A stretch of 32,071 nucleotides of DNA from NCBI GenBank assembly GCA_016176415.1, contig JACOXH010000002.1, forward strand, positions 1 through 32,071, given 5' to 3'. The position numbers were made by a program, and so were the translations under genes. The notes beneath the pieces were generated by a model. It worked only from the letters and a program-made list of their open reading frames with translations, had not been told where the DNA came from and did no database searches. Source of the DNA: Candidatus Daviesbacteria bacterium (lineage in GTDB: Bacteria; Patescibacteriota; Microgenomatia; Daviesbacterales; UBA10151). Positions 14,657-21,517 of this stretch are shown here, piece after piece. Each line of letters starts with the position of its first letter. The stretch's first letter is position 1.

Positions 14657-16329
14657 TTGCTGCCCTTTATGCCAGAGTTTCTACAGCCAGACAAGAAGAG
14701 CAAGAAACCATAGATTCACAAATTGAAGAGATCAAAAAGAGGATTCAGGAAGATGGAAATATCTTGCCGTCCGAGAATATATTTTCAGATGACGGCTGGA
14801 CTGGTGAAATGCTGCAACGGCCAGGACTTGATGCTATGAGAGACGCAGCTATGGCAGGAGCTTTTCAGATGTTGTATGTCTATGACAGAGGAAGGCTCTC
14901 CAGGGTATTTGCTTACCAGGAAATCATTATTGAGGAGTTGGTTAATTTTGATATTCAGTTTGTTACCATACATGACATTAAGGCTGAAACCCCAGAAGAG
15001 AGGGTGTTGCAGGCTATGCAAGGGGTCTTCCATGAGTATGAAAGGGTCAAGATTGTGGAAAGGATGCGAAGAGGAAAGCTATTTAAGGCTAGAAATGGAA
15101 TACTGATTAATGGAAGTTCAATTTATGGATATGACTATATTAAAAAAACAGAAACAGAACCAGCACACTATAAAATTAATGAAGAGCAGGCTAATGTAGT
15201 TCGCCAGATCTTTGATTGGGTAGGAAATGAAAGAATTTCACTTAACGAGGTTATAAGAAAGCTCTATGATATGGGTATTCCACCTAGGAAAAAGAAAAGC
15301 GAGTTTTGGACAAAAGGTCCCATTGTCAGGCTTTTGCAATGCAGCAGTTATATTGATGGCTATGTTTACTTTAATAAGTCTGAATCATGTGTAGCCAAGA
15401 AACCCATTAAGCACATTAAATATAAGAAAGTTAAAAGGTCTAGTAGAAAACCAAGACCAAGAGAGGATTGGATACCATTTAAGATCGCTCCAATTTTGAA
15501 TGACAGGCCACTTTTTGATAGGGTACAAAAGATCCTCAATTTTAATCAAACCTATGCTCCAAAGAATAGGAAGCATGATTATTTACTTCCAGGACTCCTG
15601 TTTTGCGAATGTGGTAATAGGCGAGCTGGAGATGGACAAAATAAGAGTGGACACTTCTATTACAGGTGTACAGAGAGGATTTATAACTTTCCTTCATTAG
15701 AAAGAAAGTGTAAGTTGCCAGGTGTAAATGCAGTCATATTAGATGGCATGGTATGGAGAGAGCTAATGAAGTTTGTAAAAGACCCAAAAAGGCTTAAAGA
15801 GCAGGTAGAAAGAGTTTTGAGGGAAAGAAAAGATCAGTCAGTAAGTAAACAGGAATGTGATCGTTTGGGGGTTCTTATAAGCAAGATCGAAGAGGAAGAG
15901 CAAAGATATGCTAAAGCTTATGGGGCAGGATCTTTAGAGTTTGGGCAATTTAAAGATCTTATGCGAGATGCAAAGAAAAGGAAGCAGGATCTACAAACAA
16001 AGCTTAATAATCTCCAGGCAAATATAAATGAAGTAGGCTTAGACAAAATACAGGTAGATGATATATGCTATGAGGCACAGAAAGTCCTTGATGAGATAGA
16101 TTACTCTGATAAGTTCAAATCTGTTAGGACTTTACTGGATAAAGTAACTATAAAGGAAGGAGGATGGGTTAACATATGCGGACATATACCATTATTTGCC
16201 CAAATGTTGGGAGATGAGCCTACGAGTAGGAATTGTAGGTCTCCCAAATGTAGGGAAAAGCACATTATTCAATGCTCTTTTGAAAAAGAGGGTTGCTTTA
16301 TCTGCAAATTACCCTTTTGCCACGGTTGA
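14653..16329 (+). CDS. Large serine recombinase (integrase) of the ychF-targeting element
   Basis: 558 residues. Residues 1-150 are the resolvase catalytic domain: ALYARVSTARQEEQETIDSQ carries the nucleophilic serine (YARVS), and YVYDRGRLSR holds further active-site arginines. About 160-265 is the recombinase domain (GYDYIKKTETEP, VRQIFDWVG). A zinc ribbon (FCECGNRRAGDGQ ... YYRCTER ... RKCKLPG) sits at about 316-356. A long coiled coil follows at about 385-465, then the C-terminus VTIKEGGWVNICGHIPLFAQ. The last 34 residues (NCRSPKCREKH and on) are off-frame ychF DNA, because the gene crosses the right attachment site. The 116-base overlap with ychF is a consequence of integration. It should catalyse insertion and excision of the element. 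Confidence 0.9.
   Translation: MIAALYARVSTARQEEQETIDSQIEEIKKRIQEDGNILPSENIFSDDGWTGEMLQRPGLDAMRDAAMAGAFQMLYVYDRGRLSRVFAYQEIIIEELVNFDIQFVTIHDIKAETPEERVLQAMQGVFHEYERVKIVERMRRGKLFKARNGILINGSSIYGYDYIKKTETEPAHYKINEEQANVVRQIFDWVGNERISLNEVIRKLYDMGIPPRKKKSEFWTKGPIVRLLQCSSYIDGYVYFNKSESCVAKKPIKHIKYKKVKRSSRKPRPREDWIPFKIAPILNDRPLFDRVQKILNFNQTYAPKNRKHDYLLPGLLFCECGNRRAGDGQNKSGHFYYRCTERIYNFPSLERKCKLPGVNAVILDGMVWRELMKFVKDPKRLKEQVERVLRERKDQSVSKQECDRLGVLISKIEEEEQRYAKAYGAGSLEFGQFKDLMRDAKKRKQDLQTKLNNLQANINEVGLDKIQVDDICYEAQKVLDEIDYSDKFKSVRTLLDKVTIKEGGWVNICGHIPLFAQMLGDEPTSRNCRSPKCREKHIIQCSFEKEGCFICKLPFCHG
16214..16231 (+). other. attR-like junction within the ychF start
   Basis: ATGAGCCTACGAGTAGGA. Left of the core (ATGAGCCTACG) the codons differ from the two stubs but still encode MSLR; the core AGTAGG (16225-16230) equals that at stub 2; to the right is the ychF body. 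The bases serve two frames: MSLRVG for YchF and DEPTSR for the recombinase. Confidence 0.7.
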
Positions 16330-17320
16330 ACCAAATGTGGGAGTAGTGGCGGTGCCTGATTCTCGTCTCTCGTTGCTCGCAGAGCTCGTTGCTCGTGAAG
16401 AGAAGATGGATCAATTGCCTCCAATTGTACCGGCAGTGGTGGAGTTTGTGGATATTGCAGGATTGGTAAAAGGTGCGTCAACTGGAGCAGGATTGGGTAA
16501 CCAGTTTTTATCACACGTTAGGGAAGTTGATGCCATAGTTCATGTTTTAAGGGATTTTAATGATCCAAATATTATCAGGGAAGGATCAGAAAATCCTGAT
16601 GCTGATAAATTAACTATTGAGACAGAGTTAGGGTTGGCAGATTTACAGACTATTGAAAAATTAATTCCTGCCCAAGAGGCTCAAGTCAGAGCCAGTAAAG
16701 ATGTTTTAGAGAGCGAGAAGTTAGAGATTCTGAAACAAGTGCAGAATGATTTAAATGAAGGAAGGGTTTTGGGAAAATATAGTATTGGTGACGAGAGGGT
16801 AAAGGATTGGTTCGAACATTTGCCACTGCTTTCTATAAAGCCTGTGCTGTATGTTTACAATGTGAGTGAAGAAGAGTACTCAAACAAGTTGAGAGATTCT
16901 TCGGCTTCGCCTCAGAATGACAAGGTTGTAGTAATTAGTGCAAAAGTAGAAGAGGAATTGGCTGATCTAAATGATGAGGAAAGAAAAGAATATTTAAAAG
17001 AATTAGGGATAGAAGAAACAGGTTTGGAGAGATTAATTAAGAAAACCTACTCTCTTTTGGGACTGATGTCCTTTTTAACTGCAGGTAAAAAAGAAGTTAA
17101 AGCATGGACTATTAAAAAGGGAACAAAAGCCCCACAAGCAGCAGGGGTAATTCATACTGATTTTGAGAAAAAATTCATCAGGGCAGAAGCAGTATCTTTT
17201 GATAAATTAATTGAGGCAGGATCAATGTCAGGAGCAAAACAAAAAGGCTGGGTCAGAACAGAAGGGAAGGATTATATTATGCAGGAAGGTGATGTAGTTG
17301 AATTTTTAATAGGGAGTTAA
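16214..17320 (+). CDS. ychF: Redox-regulated ribosome-binding GTPase/ATPase YchF
   Basis: 368 residues from ATG 16214; the 18 bases added by the ORF track belong to the recombinase. OBG-type P-loop GIVGLPNVGKSTLF, a switch region (NYPFATVEPNVG), FVDIAGLVKGAS (G3) and NVSE in place of G4 NKxD (YchF-type, favouring ATP). The C-terminal TGS domain (FLTAGKKEVKAWTIKKGTKA to GDVVEFLI) is whole. YchF binds ribosomes and acts in stress responses. A palindromic repeat lies in frame at about residues 226-237 (LRDSSASPQNDK). Its first codons come from a mobile element; no leaderless promoter or well-spaced ribosome site is seen before the ATG, so transcription may come from the element. Confidence 0.95.
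   Translation: MSLRVGIVGLPNVGKSTLFNALLKKRVALSANYPFATVEPNVGVVAVPDSRLSLLAELVAREEKMDQLPPIVPAVVEFVDIAGLVKGASTGAGLGNQFLSHVREVDAIVHVLRDFNDPNIIREGSENPDADKLTIETELGLADLQTIEKLIPAQEAQVRASKDVLESEKLEILKQVQNDLNEGRVLGKYSIGDERVKDWFEHLPLLSIKPVLYVYNVSEEEYSNKLRDSSASPQNDKVVVISAKVEEELADLNDEERKEYLKELGIEETGLERLIKKTYSLLGLMSFLTAGKKEVKAWTIKKGTKAPQAAGVIHTDFEKKFIRAEAVSFDKLIEAGSMSGAKQKGWVRTEGKDYIMQEGDVVEFLIGS
16891..16925 (+). repeat. RSEES-type palindromic repeat inside ychF (half copy)
   Basis: GAGATTCTTCGGCTTCGCCTCAGAATGACAAGG is the complement of the TTGTCATTCTGAG.CGAAG.CGAAGAATCTC repeat seen whole at 26831 and inside prmC. The GGC-TTCG-CC core can form a tetraloop hairpin. It keeps the ychF frame. Confidence 0.65.
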
Positions 17321-18427
17321 CTATTTTCTAATATGGCTAAGTCTCAGATTATGAAGCATGCGCATTAAGAATATTGTTGTTCTGAATCCAAAACCTTTAT
17401 CTTTGAATTGTTCTTTAACGGGTTGTCTTCCTAGTAGTTGATTTATATTTCCGCGTATGGGGACGTCTTCGTACCAAATTCCATAAAGCGCGGATATAAT
17501 AGGGTATTGGTCTTCTTCGCCTCTAATGAGATCTTTAGCTGTTTGTAAAGCATAGTAACCTTCTAGAGTTTTTGCAGCTAAAATTTTCTGAACAGACCAT
17601 CCCTCAACAATTCTTTCTCCTGCCCAATGATTTCTGGTATTTCCTCCATAACAGGATAAAGAAAAGTCTCCGCATCCTGCCAACCCAATAAAGGTTGATT
17701 CATGGCCTTTTAAGGGGGTATTTCTGATGGTGGTGCCTATGGCTGTAATTTCTCCTAAGGCTCTGGTTAAGTAAAAAGCTTTCGTTGAACTTGCTACTTT
17801 AAATCCGTCAGCCATACCCGCCCCTAAAGCCAACACATTTTTTAGTGCAGCTGCGATTTCAACACCAACCACATCATCTGATGTGTAGACATTGAAACTT
17901 TTCGAATTGAGTCTTTTCTGAAGCCTATTCCCGGTACTTTTATTGTAAGCTGCTAAAGTAGCGCCTGCCAATTCTCCTTCGGCTACTTCCTGGGCTTGAT
18001 TAGGTCCTGATAGTACGGCGATATGATCAATGCGCGAAGAGTCTGTCTGAAGTATTATTTCAGACATCCTAAGATGTGTTATTTGTTCTAAGCCTTTTGA
18101 TAGGATCAGGATATCGGTTTTATTTTTTACACTTGTTTTAACCGTATTCCAAAACTCACGAAAATGTATCGAGGGGGGTCCTAAAGCAACCAGTTCTGCT
18201 CCATCTATCCATGTTTTTACGTCAGTAAATCCCTTTACATTGGGAGACATTTCTATTCCCGGTAATCTTGGAGTTTGATGTTTGCTCTGAAAATATTCTA
18301 AATCAAGAGGATTCCTGAAAAAGAGACGCACATTATGATTTCTTTCTGCCATAACTTTGGTAAATGCAGAAGGCCATGCTCCGGCAGGCCCTACGGCAAT
18401 AGTTATTTTTTCTTTATCCTTAAACAT
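17321..18427 (-). CDS. gpsA: NAD(P)H-dependent glycerol-3-phosphate dehydrogenase, divergent
   Basis: 368 residues from the ATG at 18427, which has TATAAT seven bases upstream; the ORF track adds 25 hydrophobic residues without support. It makes sn-glycerol 3-phosphate from DHAP for lipid synthesis. VEIAAALKNVLALGAGMADG carries the catalytic Lys, and FIGLAGCGDFSLSCYGGNTR the C-terminal signature. The nucleotide-binding loop reads VGPAGAWPSAF where the family has GAGSWGTAL, so two of the three Rossmann glycines are proline. It is convergent with ychF, with stops abutting, and divergent from the acyltransferase, its pathway partner. Confidence 0.8.
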   Translation of the reverse strand: MFKDKEKITIAVGPAGAWPSAFTKVMAERNHNVRLFFRNPLDLEYFQSKHQTPRLPGIEMSPNVKGFTDVKTWIDGAELVALGPPSIHFREFWNTVKTSVKNKTDILILSKGLEQITHLRMSEIILQTDSSRIDHIAVLSGPNQAQEVAEGELAGATLAAYNKSTGNRLQKRLNSKSFNVYTSDDVVGVEIAAALKNVLALGAGMADGFKVASSTKAFYLTRALGEITAIGTTIRNTPLKGHESTFIGLAGCGDFSLSCYGGNTRNHWAGERIVEGWSVQKILAAKTLEGYYALQTAKDLIRGEEDQYPIISALYGIWYEDVPIRGNINQLLGRQPVKEQFKDKGFGFRTTIFLMRMLHNLRLSHIRK

Positions 18428-18434
18428 AGCGAGG

Positions 18435-18463
18435 ATTATAGATGCTATTTTTATGATAATCAA
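18435..18463 (-). promoter_or_regulatory. gpsA promoter, leaderless
   Basis: On the minus strand TTGATT (18458-18463), 17 bases, TATAAT (18435-18440), seven bases to the ATG at 18427. Its -35 lies next to the -35 of the divergent acyltransferase promoter, so the two may share control. Confidence 0.65.
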
Positions 18464-18469
18464 ATAAAA

Positions 18470-18498
18470 TTGAACCCAAAAATATTTTCTGTTACAAT
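18470..18498 (+). promoter_or_regulatory. Acyltransferase promoter, leaderless
   Basis: TTGAAC (18470-18475), 17 bases, TACAAT (18493-18498), eight bases to the ATG at 18507. Confidence 0.75.
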
Positions 18499-18506
18499 CC
18501 ATTGCT

Positions 18507-19442
18507 ATGTTAGAAAGATTTGATTTGACTAAAAGGCTTGATGTTTGTACTGACTTTAAAGTGGTGCCAGGGTTTGATGAGGAGTTTAAAGAAAGAGTTA
18601 GAGAAGCAGATCCAATTGTGGTATTTACCCACCAGACGCATGCTGATGGAGTTTTAGCCAGTGTGGTTTCAGCACACCTCTTAGACTTAATTAAAGAAAG
18701 TGGCAGAGAACCTCAGATAAAGGGGTTTGCTTTAACTGTAGCAAGTTCTTTAGTTAAAGGTCGTCAAAGTAGGGTTTTACAAGGATTTTATTATCCAATA
18801 AGTTATTTAATGTCAAGAAAAGGCTTAAAAACGATTTCGTACACAAGAAAAGCAGATGAAGATGAATATGGAATGAGTCGTGAGGGTAATCAAAACGAGA
18901 TAGGAGTACTTAAGCAGGCACTACAACGCGGATACAAATTGGCAGTTTTTGCAGAAGGAACTGTTCAAGCAGGCCGCCATAGACCCGGCAATAATCCGGA
19001 AAATATTTTCGGTATGCAAGAAGTTAAAAATGCAACACTTATTAATGCTGCCAGATTAACCAAAGAAGAAAGCGGCGGAAGACCTATTGTTTATATAACA
19101 GTAGGTTTACACGGAGGGTTTAGAATACAAAGTCCTAATAAAGAAAAACTTGGTCCTACTAAAGAAGGCTTAGCTACTTTATTTGGGGTTCCGGAGTGGT
19201 TAATTCCTCATGTGAAAGGTGAAGCAACAGTTGGGGGTATAATTCCAGAAAGTGTATTAGAAGCAAGATTTGGCGCGAATTGGATAAAAAAAGGAAGAGA
19301 TAAAAATAGCAAATCTAATGGAATGAATAGGGAGCTTGTAGGAGCAGTAAATAGGTTTATTATGGAGGATGCAGCTAGATTTGTACCCCTTCATGCCAGA
19401 GGGTTTTATGCTGCAGCAGTAAAAGAGGCAGTTCCGGTATAA
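18507..19442 (+). CDS. PlsC-like glycerolipid acyltransferase
   Basis: 311 residues. FTHQTHADGVLAS has the H-x4-D catalytic motif of PlsC/LPLAT acyltransferases near residue 38, and VFAEGTVQAGRHRPGNNPEN the EGT(R)-type phosphate-binding block near 150. No strong transmembrane helix is seen at the N-terminus, unlike many PlsC. Paired head-to-head with gpsA, it probably acylates glycerol 3-phosphate or lysophosphatidate in membrane lipid synthesis. Acyl donor and which carbon is acylated cannot be told. Confidence 0.75.
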   Translation: MLERFDLTKRLDVCTDFKVVPGFDEEFKERVREADPIVVFTHQTHADGVLASVVSAHLLDLIKESGREPQIKGFALTVASSLVKGRQSRVLQGFYYPISYLMSRKGLKTISYTRKADEDEYGMSREGNQNEIGVLKQALQRGYKLAVFAEGTVQAGRHRPGNNPENIFGMQEVKNATLINAARLTKEESGGRPIVYITVGLHGGFRIQSPNKEKLGPTKEGLATLFGVPEWLIPHVKGEATVGGIIPESVLEARFGANWIKKGRDKNSKSNGMNRELVGAVNRFIMEDAARFVPLHARGFYAAAVKEAVPV

Positions 19443-19446
19443 ACTA

Positions 19447-19475
19447 TTGAACTTTTGATTTCTTCCTAGTACAAT
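19447..19475 (+). promoter_or_regulatory. rpsF promoter, leaderless
   Basis: TTGAAC (19447-19452), 17 bases, TACAAT (19470-19475), nine bases to the ATG at 19485. Confidence 0.75.
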
Positions 19476-19484
19476 ACCAAACAA

Positions 19485-19766
19485 ATGAATTCATATTATT
19501 TAACTTTAGTATTAAAACCTGATGTAGAGGAAAAAGAGCGCAAGGCTCTTTTGGATTCTATTGGTAAAAAAATTACTGGTAGTGAAGGTAAGATTACAAA
19601 AGAAGATATGTGGGGAGTAAGACCACTTTCTTATACTATTAAAAAACAAACTTCAGGCTTTTATGCTCATTTCGAAATTGAGGCTGACCCTAAAGATGCA
19701 AAAGGTATTGACAAAACATTGAAAACAGAAGAAGATGTGTTACGGTATTTACTAATAAGACGTTAG
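19485..19766 (+). CDS. rpsF: 30S ribosomal protein S6
   Basis: 93 residues. The S6 ferredoxin-like fold is clear: SYYLTLVLKPDVEEKERKAL at the start, EDMWGVRPLSYTIKKQTSGF in the middle and EDVLRYLLIRR at the end. S6 binds the S18 partner on 16S rRNA; rpsR is two genes on, in the classic rpsF-ssb-rpsR order. Each gene of the trio here seems to have its own leaderless promoter. Length is near the family norm, without a long C-terminal tail. Confidence 0.95.
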   Translation: MNSYYLTLVLKPDVEEKERKALLDSIGKKITGSEGKITKEDMWGVRPLSYTIKKQTSGFYAHFEIEADPKDAKGIDKTLKTEEDVLRYLLIRR

Positions 19767-19880
19767 ATGTTAGAAGTGGGAAGCTAGATATTGAAGTTAG
19801 AAGTTTGAGGTTTGATAGTCTAACTTCTAATCTCTAATTTCAAATTCCAGTTTCCAGCATCCAATGTCTAATATCAAAAT
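19767..19880. repeat. Intergenic imperfect palindrome built of GTTAGAAGT units
   Basis: The whole rpsF-ssb gap. GTTAGAAGT occurs twice (about 19770 and 19796), and TTAGAAGTT (19797-19805) is fully complementary to AACTTCTAA (19822-19830). The outer parts match loosely as a long hairpin (AGATGTTAGA against TCTAATATC). It looks like a dispersed MITE-type repeat; it may also work as an attenuator. Confidence 0.55.
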
Positions 19881-20405
19881 ATGGCATCAAGATCCTGGAA
19901 CAGAGTAGAACTAATAGGTAATTTAACCCGCGACCCCGAACTCAGATATACTCCAAATGGCGCTGCAGTGGTAACTTTCGGAATAGCTACCAACAGAACT
20001 TATGTCACAGAAGGTGAAAGAAAAGAAGAAGTAGATTTCCACAAATTAGTAGCCTGGAATAAGTTAGCAGAACTTTGTAATCAATTACTAAAAAAAGGAA
20101 ACAGGGTATTTGTGTCCGGAAGATTGCAGACAAGAAGTTGGGAAGGCCAGGATGGTCAGCAAAGGCAAACCACGGAGATTGTGATAGAAGATATGATTTT
20201 GCTTACTCCCAAAACAGGTGGGGAATGGGTAGGAGCTGAAGAAAGAGTCAAAGAGTCAGAAGAGTCAAAGGTAGAAAAGAAAGAAGAAACAGAAGAATTA
20301 CCTGGGGAAAAAGAAGAAGTAAAAGAAGCGGAAGAAAAGACGGAACCTGAAGCAACAGAAGAGAAGCCTCCAAAAGAAGACGTTAGTGATGATCTTCCCT
20401 TCTAA
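19881..20405 (+). CDS. ssb: Single-stranded DNA-binding protein
   Basis: 174 residues. An OB fold fills about 1-110 (WNRVELIGNLTRDPELRYTP, FGIATNRTYV, WNKLAELCNQLLKKGNRVFV). A Glu/Lys-rich low-complexity linker follows, then the acidic tip DVSDDLPF that recruits partner proteins. The tip is intact. It lies between rpsF and rpsR as in many bacteria. TCTAAT ends eight bases before the ATG, so a leaderless start is again likely. Confidence 0.95.
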   Translation: MASRSWNRVELIGNLTRDPELRYTPNGAAVVTFGIATNRTYVTEGERKEEVDFHKLVAWNKLAELCNQLLKKGNRVFVSGRLQTRSWEGQDGQQRQTTEIVIEDMILLTPKTGGEWVGAEERVKESEESKVEKKEETEELPGEKEEVKEAEEKTEPEATEEKPPKEDVSDDLPF

Positions 20406-20415
20406 TACCAAACTA

Positions 20416-20444
20416 TTGCTCGCAAAGTTGATTTAATATATAAT
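20416..20444 (+). promoter_or_regulatory. rpsR promoter, leaderless
   Basis: TTGCTC (20416-20421), 17 bases, TATAAT (20439-20444), nine bases to the ATG at 20454. Confidence 0.75.
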
Positions 20445-20453
20445 CCAAAGATT

Positions 20454-20828
20454 ATGGCAGAGAAAAAGATTACCAGAAAAGTGATATCTCCTTCAGGGGG
20501 CACCTCCGGTGTGAAGAAGGATGATGTGGTGAGTAAAAAAGCTCCTGTAGGGGCCACCTCCGGTGTTAAAACAGAAACAGGTGAGGCAGAAATCGCAAAG
20601 GCTGGCAAAACCGAAGAGGGTAAAACGAAAAAAGTTTGCACCTTTTGCCAGAACAAAACTGTCCCGACTTATACAGATATCGCAGCTTTGCGCCGTTTTG
20701 TTACAGACAGGACTAAAATTGTGCCCCGCGCCAGAAGCGGTGTTTGTTCCAGACACCAAAGGGTAGTCACAAGAAATATAAAATATGCCAGACACCTGGC
20801 AATGTTTTCATTTACTCCCAAAGTGTAG
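20454..20828 (+). CDS. rpsR: 30S ribosomal protein S18 with repeat-bearing N-terminal extension
   Basis: 124 residues against the usual ~75-90. The S18 domain starts near 61: KKVCTFCQNKTVPTYTDIAA, then RRFVTDRTKIVPRARSGVCS and HQRVVTRNIKYARHLAMFSF. A CxxC and a further Cys/His could bind zinc. The first 60 residues are a basic, Gly/Ser/Lys-rich extension holding two copies of G[GA]TSGVK, encoded by a 17-base DNA repeat. The domain itself is normal, so the extension probably trails outside the core. Confidence 0.95.
   Translation: MAEKKITRKVISPSGGTSGVKKDDVVSKKAPVGATSGVKTETGEAEIAKAGKTEEGKTKKVCTFCQNKTVPTYTDIAALRRFVTDRTKIVPRARSGVCSRHQRVVTRNIKYARHLAMFSFTPKV
20496..20566 (+). repeat. Two copies of GGGGSCACCTCCGGTGT inside rpsR
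   Basis: GGGGGCACCTCCGGTGT (20496-20512) and GGGGCCACCTCCGGTGT (20550-20566), one mismatch in 17. CACC-TCC-GGTG is a small hairpin. Both lie in the same frame, in the S18 extension. Confidence 0.65.
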
Positions 20829-20851
20829 GTGGTCGTGGTACACTAGATCAT

Positions 20852-21517
20852 ATGGTCAGACCTGCCGGACTGTTTGACATTTTTGATAATCTTGATCAAA
20901 TTTCCATTGAGGCAATAGCAAGCAATCTCAAACCTGTGCCGCAGCTAACTGCTTTGGAAAATTATTTAGCCAACAGGATTTTATACCCTCAGACAATGGC
21001 GCAAACCCAATACGATATGAAGGTTGATTTGGCGATACTGCGCGAGGCTTTAAAAATTAACGGCCCCCGGCAACCTCAAAAAAATAATGCGCTGCTTGGC
21101 GGCAATCCCTTTTTAAATACGACCTTGAGGAAAATACTGATACCTGCACACTTTTTAGACTACGTGCCCAATTTGGCTGTTTTAACGGAAGTTTTTACGG
21201 AAGCGTTTTTAATTAACCGTAAAAAAGAAGATTGGTTTTCAGATGTCTGGGCTGTAGCTGTTACAGACGGCAGCGAAGAGGTGGTAGGCACTGTTTTACT
21301 TCCTCAATTTAACAATATGCAGGCGGCTATGAATTTAAGGCTGGGGAATAAAAATTACCAGCTTAAAGCCGGTAATTTAATTCAGATACCCTGTCCTAAA
21401 GACAGATGTGAAATTGCTTATAAGTTGCAAAACGGGCAATGTTTGGGCAAACAGGAATCAGCCATAGAAGTTTATGGAGGAAAATTAGGCATAATTGTAA
21501 TGGGGAGACAGAGTTGA
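20852..21517 (+). CDS. Conserved-looking protein of unknown function, first of a pair
   Basis: 221 residues from the ATG at 20852, preceded by an extended -10 (TGGTACACT) ending seven bases before; the ORF track's extra 36 residues lie over the rpsR end and are rejected. It starts VRPAGLFDIFDNLDQISIEA and ends VYGGKLGIIVMGRQS, with a mixed alpha/beta look and a CPKDRCE motif near the end. It shares ATTGA-type overlap with the next gene, so they are coupled. I do not recognise the family; the late beta region could be a small barrel. Confidence 0.6.
   Translation: MVRPAGLFDIFDNLDQISIEAIASNLKPVPQLTALENYLANRILYPQTMAQTQYDMKVDLAILREALKINGPRQPQKNNALLGGNPFLNTTLRKILIPAHFLDYVPNLAVLTEVFTEAFLINRKKEDWFSDVWAVAVTDGSEEVVGTVLLPQFNNMQAAMNLRLGNKNYQLKAGNLIQIPCPKDRCEIAYKLQNGQCLGKQESAIEVYGGKLGIIVMGRQS

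Noticed and set aside
16196-16213. Upstream start for ychF (MPKCWE)
   Set aside because: The bases belong to the recombinase C-terminus; YchF proteins begin at MSL[KR]VGIVG.
20744-20851. N-terminal 36 residues of the 257-residue ORF
   Set aside because: They lie over the end of rpsR in another frame; an extended -10 just before 20852 supports the shorter start.
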